A stretch of DNA of 42,287 bases from Plakobranchus ocellatus (taxonomy: Eukaryota > Mollusca > Gastropoda > Plakobranchidae): assembly GCA_019648995.1 (NCBI GenBank), contig BLXT01004368.1, positions 1,468,563-1,510,849 on the forward strand. The letters are read 5' to 3'. Below are positions 29,630 to 36,840 of this stretch, one piece after another; within the stretch, counting starts at the first letter, position 1; every line of letters begins with the position of its first letter. Position numbers and translations under genes: made by a program. The notes beneath the pieces were generated by a model. That model worked only from the letters and a program-made list of their open reading frames with translations, was not told the DNA's origin and made no database searches.

Positions 29630-31849
29630 TTAAGCAGAAGGCTGGTTGCCATTGGCATGTTCCAATGTATGAAATTGGTTTCCAGCCATATGTTCCCATG
29701 AACCTGTCGCCAAGGAAGGCTGTATCAAAGGAATTATTCCTTGTGAGGAACTTGTAGAACACAGGTGAAGAGCCATATGCTCCTGTGATGATGGTATGGT
29801 AAGAGCTTGGCTCAGACAATTTGATTCCATAGAGGAAACTGTGGTAGATGAATAGTTTTCAGACGACACATCCCATAGAGATGTTGCAGCAGAGGGCTTG
29901 TCATTTGATGTTGAATCCAAAGTTATGGAGCATGAGGGCTGATCACTACTCCTAGCTGACAGTTTTGAAATAGACTCATTTTTAGGGATTGTGTCAACAG
30001 GGGTGATATTTGCTTCAAATATAGTTTCTGAAGAATGCTTGGATCTAAGGTGGCCCTGCAATGAGCTCTTGTAGTTAAACCCCTGGTCACAGAAATTGCA
30101 TGGGAACTTTTTCACGTCTGAGTGGATTCTCATGTGAACTCTAAGGTTAAATTTCTGCTTGCAGCGCTTTCCACAAATTTCACACTGGTAAGGCATCAGG
30201 CTAGAGTGGACATTATTGAGGTGCCTTGTCAAGCCATTTTGAGTAAGAAATCCAGCAGGACATAAATGACATTTCAGCTTGTCAAGTGTGTGTCTTCGGG
30301 TGTGCTCTTTGAGGGTGCCTGCATCCTTGAATTTCTTGGGACACTGGTCACACATAAAGAGCTCAGATTCGGGCATCTCATCTATAGACTTATGTGTGCG
30401 CAAATGACTTTTGAGGCCATAAATTAACTTGCCACAGACTGGACATTGTTTTCTTTTGTGCTTGATGTGCTCCAATTTGTGCTTGGCCATTTCCTCTTTA
30501 GTAGAGTACATACGACCACATACCTGACAGCGAAGGATTGTATCATTATGATCAGACATGAAATGAATTTTCCGGCTAGCTTGATTTGGGAAAACTTGAC
30601 CACAAATACCACATTTGAGCTTACGAACAGACAACTTGTGTTCACAAAGTGCCATTCTAGAAGGAAAAAACTGGTTACAACAGCTGCATTTTATGAGCCC
30701 TTTTGGGCGATGTATCGTCAGATGCTGCATTAAGAGTCTGTGTGTAGTAAATGTCTTAGTACAAGTGCAACACTTGAAACGATGCTCCCCTGTATGAATT
30801 AATGTGTGTCTTTTCAAATCAGATAAAGTGGCACACTTTACTTTACAAACTGCACATTTATAAAATGAGTGAGCATCTTTAATATCATGGTATCTCAAGT
30901 GGACTAATAGGTATGCTTTAAATGGAAATGCCGTGTAACATTTTAAACACACATGGTAGTTAATAGGTGTGTGTTTCCAGTGATTATCAAATTCTTTTTG
31001 TGAAGGGAAAGAACAGTCACAATATTTACATGAAATAGGTTTTAGGTCGCCATCAGTACCCAGTTTAAGGTCTCCAGGCCCACCTTTATCTCTGGACAAT
31101 TCTGAGATTTCTTTGCCTGAGGCACAATCTGAAGTGCAAGCTGTTTCTTCAACTTTGCTCTTCTTATCACAAGACATCATTAATTTTTCTAGCTGTGCCT
31201 TTGTCAGCACCGCTGAAGTTCTCTTGCTCCTTTTTAGCATCAATAAGTTTTGCTTTTCCTTCTCAACATCCCTTTGCACTTCATCTGCAGGTCTACATTG
31301 CAGCTTTGGGGCTACTTCTATGCTTGATCTTACAACTTTAGCCCTGCTTCGTTCATCTGGACGTTTTTGCAAACTGTTTCTTCCTTTGTGAGGTGCAGAG
31401 CTAACATGTATGGTTTGCGAAGCAAGAGGCCTATCTTGTATCTCACAATCAACATCATCTATTTCTTCAGGATCATTTACCTTCATGTTTTGATCTGCTG
31501 TTTTTGTGAGAGCCTTTCCTATTTCAGAGACAAAGTTACCTGGTGCTTTTGATTTCTTTGTTTCAGATGGAGAATTTAGTCTCTTTCCAAGCTCAACATG
31601 ATTCTGAAATTGCATTTCATTACTGTCAATGGCAGCTGTTTTTTCAAGTAAAATATGCACTGTTTTGGTCAGATCTGGCACCATCTGTTTCTCATCTTTT
31701 GCAAAAAGACATATCTCCAGTTTGAGCTTGTGCTTAAAATCAACATAAATAGGACCATGGCCATCCAAAGTCATGTAGAGCACACCAGGGGCTTCTATGT
31801 TGTATAAAAATCTCTTTTCGCAGCATTCCATTTTTGTGTCTCTTGACAT
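29630..31849 (-). CDS. Z7: 12-finger C2H2 zinc-finger protein
   Basis: 739 residues from MSRDTKMECC; a start at 31831 (MECC, matching Z8) is equally possible and would drop six residues. N-terminal module: GVLYMTLDGHGPIYVDF, followed by VPDLTKTVHI as in Z2/Z3. TSAVLTKAQLEKLM lies at 211-224. Twelve finger positions run from 274 to 605, with F5 ending KLSV (no His), short F8 (CPVCGKLIYGLKSHLRTH) and linker DEMPESELFM. The tail is long, Ser/Thr-rich and made of degenerate repeats around SQEHMA, SWEHMA and LEHANG. Overall it groups with Z2 and Z3. A 100-base block over F11-F12 differs from Z2 at only two sites. A coding-like extension follows the stop. Confidence 0.92.
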   Translation of the reverse strand: MSRDTKMECCEKRFLYNIEAPGVLYMTLDGHGPIYVDFKHKLKLEICLFAKDEKQMVPDLTKTVHILLEKTAAIDSNEMQFQNHVELGKRLNSPSETKKSKAPGNFVSEIGKALTKTADQNMKVNDPEEIDDVDCEIQDRPLASQTIHVSSAPHKGRNSLQKRPDERSRAKVVRSSIEVAPKLQCRPADEVQRDVEKEKQNLLMLKRSKRTSAVLTKAQLEKLMMSCDKKSKVEETACTSDCASGKEISELSRDKGGPGDLKLGTDGDLKPISCKYCDCSFPSQKEFDNHWKHTPINYHVCLKCYTAFPFKAYLLVHLRYHDIKDAHSFYKCAVCKVKCATLSDLKRHTLIHTGEHRFKCCTCTKTFTTHRLLMQHLTIHRPKGLIKCSCCNQFFPSRMALCEHKLSVRKLKCGICGQVFPNQASRKIHFMSDHNDTILRCQVCGRMYSTKEEMAKHKLEHIKHKRKQCPVCGKLIYGLKSHLRTHKSIDEMPESELFMCDQCPKKFKDAGTLKEHTRRHTLDKLKCHLCPAGFLTQNGLTRHLNNVHSSLMPYQCEICGKRCKQKFNLRVHMRIHSDVKKFPCNFCDQGFNYKSSLQGHLRSKHSSETIFEANITPVDTIPKNESISKLSARSSDQPSCSITLDSTSNDKPSAATSLWDVSSENYSSTTVSSMESNCLSQALTIPSSQEHMALHLCSTSSSQGIIPLIQPSLATGSWEHMAGNQFHTLEHANGNQPSA

Positions 31850-31947
31850 TGTCCCTTTTTATAAATGTATGCGAACGAATGGAATGGTACCTCTGAAAGT
31901 AAAATAATAACTAGTCCACAAAGGTGAAAGCTCTTTCTTTCAACGAA

Positions 31948-31949
31948 TC
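31948..31949 (-). other. 3' splice acceptor upstream of Z7
   Basis: Minus strand TTCCCTTTTTTTCCAG|ATTCGTTGAAAG, the family junction, 99 nt before the first ATG. A second good acceptor, TTTACTTTCAG|AGGTACC, lies closer at 31893-31894. Confidence 0.6.
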
Positions 31950-32861
31950 TGGAAAAAAAGGGAACAGGAATTTATAGAGGGAAAAAGCTATATAAATTAT
32001 CTGTAAACAGATATCATAAAATGACAAAAAATCTTAACAAAAAATAACAAAATTTGTTTTTCAAAATATTACAGTGAAGTCTCATATTATTCTCTCTTTC
32101 CTTCCTTGTGTATTTCAAAGTAATTCTGCCATATCAGGTTTTGCTCAAGATAGTGAAAAATTCTTTTCCCACAGCCAATACACTCCTTTACATTTTTGTC
32201 CTTATTTGTTCTTTTAAATCAATTAGTACTTAATAACCCACAGGGTTCCACATCTGATAAGACAAAAAAATGTTTTGTTTCCTCTTCACTCAACGAGATA
32301 AGCCCAGTAATCTACAGCCAGAGAGTAAAGCTGTTGAGTGTCAAGCTATTTCTCCTCAAAATACTGCAGCAGGTACAGACAGTCCTTGGAACATGTGATA
32401 TCTAATGAGACTTTTTTCCTTCTTGAGTATTCTATTCTATGTGTTTAGCTAATGGTTCTGTTTTCATTGTACTGGGACATCTCAGATTAAGATTAAATTG
32501 TCCTATGCTGGTTAAAACAACCCACACATTTTATACTACTCTTGATTGTGATGTTTGTACTGTGCTTTATGCTTCAAGTTCAACAATGAACGAGAAAAGC
32601 TGTTATGGCTAAAGATCTTGCTCCTCACCAACTGGAAGTGGATGATATTACTGTGATAACAAAGGAGCTTTAAGATATGATGGTGTGTGACAAAATAATC
32701 ACCCAGAATAGTTTCTCAGGCCACCTCTACTTTGCTTAAAATAAGCGATACATCTGATAAAACACAACTTTTTGCCTGACGTCCAATTTGATTATTGAGT
32801 GTGCATTGGAAGTGAATGATGCAATAATTAATCAATGCTTATTGGTAACTCATAGGTGACG
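31950..32861. other. Spacer between Z8 and Z7
   Basis: AT-rich, no gene. It should contain the Z8 3' untranslated region and any private first exon of Z7. I see no strong minus-strand donor. A TACAGTGAAGTCTC word near 32073 resembles pogo/Tigger termini but has no partner. Confidence 0.4.
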
Positions 32862-35546
32862 TTAGGTGTTGTATCCAGGCCAGTTTGAGACCACAGTAAA
32901 CTGGACGACAGGAGTAGAGTGCACCACTGGAGAAGCCAAGTGGTCAACAGGCATTTGTGGATGAGGCATGCTGGCCGGCTGGGGATGGGGCATCATAACT
33001 TGAGGCTCAGCAATAGGAAAGTGAATAGGTTCTGTCCCAAGAGCATGCTTTGTTCGCATGTGTCCATCTAAAGAACTCTTGTGGTTAAAACCCTGAGAAC
33101 ACAAGCTGCACTGAAAGGCCTTTGCATCAGAATGAACTTGCATGTGGGATTTGAGATTCCTGCGCTCCCTGAACCACTTACCACACTCCTGGCACTGATA
33201 AGGAGTAAGACTGCTGTGGCGACGGAGGTGACGGCCAAGCTCTGAACCAGAAGTGAATGCTTTAGGGCACAAGTGACAATGAAAGTTGCGCTCTTCAGAG
33301 TGGCTAGCCAGGTGCCGAATAAAAGAACTCTTCAGCTTAAACTTCATTGGGCATTTGTGGCACATCCACAGCTCACTTTCATCCATCTCCTGGAGAGTGC
33401 GATGAGAAAGTAAATGCTTGTCCATACGAGAAACAAACTTGCCACAAACAGGGCATTGCTTTTTCTTATTATTCTCATGATAAGCCATGTGGTTCGCAAA
33501 CTCTGCTTGATTTGTGTAGACACGCACACACAAGTGGCAACGAAGAATTTGTTGAGGGTGATCTGACTTGAGATGCAGTGTCCGACTGGTCCTGTTTGGA
33601 AACTCTTGGCCACAGAGTTCACATTTGATTTCCATCACAGCCAACTGATGGCTTGCCAAAGCCTGACGGTTAGGAAAGTGGGTATTACAACAAGTACATT
33701 TCAACATACCATTACGCCGATGGAACATGAAATGCTTCTGGGCTGTGGAAAAGCATGAGGATGTTTTAGGGCAAATACAACATTTGTAGCACTGTTCTTT
33801 GGTATGGGTTATCATGTGCCTCTTCAATCTAGTTGTGTTTTTAGCATTCAAGCCACATTCATCACATTTGTAAAGGGTTCCATTCAATTTGTCTTTGCCA
33901 TGGGTCTTCATATGAACCAGCAGATACGCTCGATAGGGAAATGCTGATCCACACACATCACAAATATGAGTAAGAGGATTGAATATTTTGTGGTGATTTA
34001 TTAATTCCTTTTTCGTGTTAAATGCCTGGTTACATAGGTCACAGGTGAAACTTTGAGCAAATGCCTCACTTATGCCTGAAATCAAAGTTAGAGCCTCCGA
34101 GGAACCTGGGATAGACATCAAACCTGAGCTATGCTCATTTTTAACTTCAGGTCCAGCTGGTGTTGATATTTTCTTTTCATGGGTTAATAGGTGCAGTTTA
34201 GCAGTACCATAGTGAGGCGACTGTTTGCCACAGACACAGCATTTATAGCACTTCTCGTTTGTATGAGTCAACATGTGACGTTTCAACCTAGTAGGTGTCT
34301 TAGCATCAAGCCCACACTCATCACACACAAACAGTTTTCCGCTGTCTTTATCCTCCCTGTGGTTTTTCATGTGCACCAACAAAAAAGCTTGAAAAGCAAA
34401 TTTTACTCCACATATCTCACAGCGGTAACCAAGAGGATTCAGAATTCTGGCATGATTGAAAAAATCATTCTTTGATGAAAAAGTCTGAGTGCAAAACGTA
34501 CAAGTGTATTTCAAGTCTTCACCTTGCTGCTTCACAACTTGCAGACCCAAACCTTGTACTCCAGAATCAGTATCTTTATCAACAATCTTCCGCTCTTTAT
34601 TTTTAATATGAGTTAACAGATGCATTTTGGAAGTACCAAAGTCAAATGATTCTTTGCCACATATGCAACACTTGTAACACTTTTCATTTGTGTGTTTGAT
34701 CATATGCCGCTTCATACCTGTGGAATTTTTGGTATCCAAGCCGCATTCATCACATCTATAGATATCAGTTTTGTTTTTGTTGTGATACTTCATATGGACT
34801 AACAAATGAGCACGAAAAGGAAAACCTGCATCACAAATTTCACATAAATGAGTGGGTGGGTTGATAATCTTGTGGTGGTCATACAGCTCCTGCTTTGTAG
34901 AAAAAGCCTTGAAGCAAAATTTGCAGGAAACAATCTCTTCTTGGTCCTGAATGGGCTTAATATCACCAATGTCTGCTTGTGATGAAGCTTGCTTGGCTCT
35001 TTTCCTGGCAGCACGGCTGGCCCGCATCTTAGCCAGTTTCCAAGATGCTGTTTTCCACCCTACATCGCTAACCCTAAAGGTTTTCATACCCAACAGCTTC
35101 TTCTTTCGTTGCTCTAGAGCATCTTCTTTCTCCTTTGCCAGAATAGCCTCCTTTTGGGCCTTCTTTCTCTCTGATTCTCTTTTAGGCCTTTTAATTACAT
35201 TCATTTCTCTCCTGGTATCATTCACTAGAGTTTTTTTTTTCTTTCTTTTGCCCCTACCCAAATTTTCATCTTCACTAGCTTGCAATTTATTCTCCTCAGC
35301 AGGAACAAATTCTTCTTTAGTGAAGGCTTCCTCCTCTATAGAGCCAAAACTATGTACATCCTTGCAAGCCCGGGGGACTGTGTTGTAAGGGTCAAAACTA
35401 TCCTGTCCATCATCATGGACAATGCATATTTCAAGTTTAATTTTTTGCTGAAAGCCCACATACACTGGTTTATGGTCATCCAGAGTTAAATAGATAACAC
35501 CTGGGTTTGACACTTCATACAGAAATTTTTTTTCACAGCACTCCAT
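32862..35546 (-). CDS. Z8: about 20-finger C2H2 protein with triplicated F1-F4 block
   Basis: 894 residues, the longest member. N-terminal module at 1-43: CCEKKFLY, VIYLTLDDHKPVYVGFQ. A very basic linker follows (RKKKK, KRPKRESERKK, RKRAKQ), a good nuclear localisation region. The F1-F4 block then occurs three times, at about 206-313, 347-456 and 500-609, each ending in a CYKCCIC-type fourth finger, with 33-45 residue spacers. F5-F12 run from 617 to 834. F5 (SHQLAV) lacks the last His, F8 is CPVCGKFVSRMDKHLLSH, and the linker is QEMDESELWM. F11 has the normal CGKWF instead of CGKRC. F1 of the second block has lost its last His (GYRC). The tail is Pro/His/Val-rich with PHPQP twice-over, as in Z4. 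It is the gene nearest the predicted upstream leader exon. Confidence 0.93.
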   Translation of the reverse strand: MECCEKKFLYEVSNPGVIYLTLDDHKPVYVGFQQKIKLEICIVHDDGQDSFDPYNTVPRACKDVHSFGSIEEEAFTKEEFVPAEENKLQASEDENLGRGKRKKKKTLVNDTRREMNVIKRPKRESERKKAQKEAILAKEKEDALEQRKKKLLGMKTFRVSDVGWKTASWKLAKMRASRAARKRAKQASSQADIGDIKPIQDQEEIVSCKFCFKAFSTKQELYDHHKIINPPTHLCEICDAGFPFRAHLLVHMKYHNKNKTDIYRCDECGLDTKNSTGMKRHMIKHTNEKCYKCCICGKESFDFGTSKMHLLTHIKNKERKIVDKDTDSGVQGLGLQVVKQQGEDLKYTCTFCTQTFSSKNDFFNHARILNPLGYRCEICGVKFAFQAFLLVHMKNHREDKDSGKLFVCDECGLDAKTPTRLKRHMLTHTNEKCYKCCVCGKQSPHYGTAKLHLLTHEKKISTPAGPEVKNEHSSGLMSIPGSSEALTLISGISEAFAQSFTCDLCNQAFNTKKELINHHKIFNPLTHICDVCGSAFPYRAYLLVHMKTHGKDKLNGTLYKCDECGLNAKNTTRLKRHMITHTKEQCYKCCICPKTSSCFSTAQKHFMFHRRNGMLKCTCCNTHFPNRQALASHQLAVMEIKCELCGQEFPNRTSRTLHLKSDHPQQILRCHLCVRVYTNQAEFANHMAYHENNKKKQCPVCGKFVSRMDKHLLSHRTLQEMDESELWMCHKCPMKFKLKSSFIRHLASHSEERNFHCHLCPKAFTSGSELGRHLRRHSSLTPYQCQECGKWFRERRNLKSHMQVHSDAKAFQCSLCSQGFNHKSSLDGHMRTKHALGTEPIHFPIAEPQVMMPHPQPASMPHPQMPVDHLASPVVHSTPVVQFTVVSNWPGYNT

Positions 35547-35667
35547 CGTTAAGATTAACAGACAGCGTTTTTACAGCCTAAAACTTAGGGCCAGAGGCTA
35601 GAGTGCTCACTGCTGGTAGGAGTCGTCAGTTGACACTAAGTGTCCATGACTTGTACACTTCCACCAT

Positions 35668-35669
35668 CT
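35668..35669 (-). other. 3' splice acceptor upstream of Z8
   Basis: Minus strand GTCTGTTGTATTTTCAG|ATGGTGGAAG. The exon would begin at 35667 with an ATG opening a 13-codon upstream reading frame that ends before the main start at 35546. Confidence 0.65.
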
Positions 35670-36664
35670 GAAAATACAACAGACGGGGAGTTTGAACAAG
35701 ACAGAACAAGATAAAGAATAATTCAAGGGAAAATTAATTTTTTTTTACTGTACACACTGAGCCAATGACAGCATTATAGTTACACAAATTTTGCTTTGTT
35801 AACATAAAAATGCAAAAATTATAGCAAAATTCAACAAATCTTGTATCAACTTGTCTCGCAGCTCTTTACTTTTCCTAAGAAAAAATTGTGCTCTTTTCTA
35901 ACAAAGTAGAGCATGTGTTTTTCAAATTTTGGACATAACAAATATCTTACATTTTCTTTCCAGCTCTCCTCAAGTTTTAGCTCACTGTGTAAGAAAATAC
36001 TGTTCAGAAAGCTTCACATGAATGGGAAAAAAAATTCTTTAAACCGATGAGAGAGTTTTGCAAGTTCATCAAGTAAAAACAAAATCATCACAGACATGAA
36101 AGTAGTTCAAATATGAGAAAACATTTTTAAGCGTTTTCTCATGCAAAAACTTGCCAAGTATTTTGCCCTTTTTTTTTTTATTTTTGGCTCAGTATTTCTC
36201 ACCTAATGGTACTGCTTTTGTGAAATGTGAAGGGCACTATTTGGCAAATTTGCATGCAAGGTGAAAACTTTTTTAGCATGTTTATTTCCAGTCCAGACAT
36301 TTTGCTCAAGACTTGTTATGATGAACCACTTAGTATAATGGCATTGGAGAATCCTCATATAAGATATTATTTTGTAGCAATTCTGTGGCCAGTTATTCTT
36401 TAAGTCATGTTGTGGTCAGGTGGTTTTCAGCTCATCATTAAGAAGGGAAGGCAAATCGATTCTATTTGTGTACATACATATCTTGAGATATGGCTGACTG
36501 TGAAACTTTGTATCCAACCTTCCAATTCCTGATTAGCTGTTACATTGACTTTTGGAATAAGTCAGACTCAGAAATTACGTTGCTCACTGAATCAAAACAT
36601 GGCTTCCCTTAAAATAAATTTGGTATGCTTAAAGTCACTATAATTCTCCAAACTGTAGTTGTTT
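35670..36664. other. Upstream intronic or promoter DNA of Z8
   Basis: No gene. A donor-like CATTAG|GTGAGAAAT occurs on the minus strand (GT at 36201-36202), and an ATGCAAAT octamer lies about 50 bases upstream of it. Together they could mark an alternative first exon, but this is weak. Confidence 0.3.
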
Positions 36665-36840
36665 TCAACTTTTGAAAAAATTGTTCTTGCTACAGATTAA
36701 GCTCCACTTTGGGGTAGGATCAAGTGTTGAAGTTTCAGCTGGTGCCAAGCATGTAAGAAGAACTGAGGGGCCTTTTGAGGAGTCAGCTAGAAGGTAAATC
36801 AATGAATGACGTTGTATCACAATCAAAGGCATGCATGCCA
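36665..36840 (-). mobile_element. Possible decayed transposon-derived coding fragment
   Basis: One minus-strand frame reads FFGMHAFDCDTTSFIDL at about 36790-36840, recalling the HA-TGCDTTS phrase in transposon-derived proteins common in cnidarians and molluscs. Another frame downstream gives WHQLKLQHLILPQSG, which could match a later part of the same proteins. The pieces are in different frames and short. It may be chance. Confidence 0.22.

Noticed and set aside
10495-32090. TACAGTGGAATC-like words at about 10495, 16011 and 32073 as pogo/Tigger element ends
   Set aside because: No paired opposite ends or TA target duplications could be matched; the words are too short to call elements.
36240-36270. 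ATGCAAAT octamer as a POU-factor site
   Set aside because: A single 8-base match in AT-rich DNA is expected by chance and no promoter is established there.
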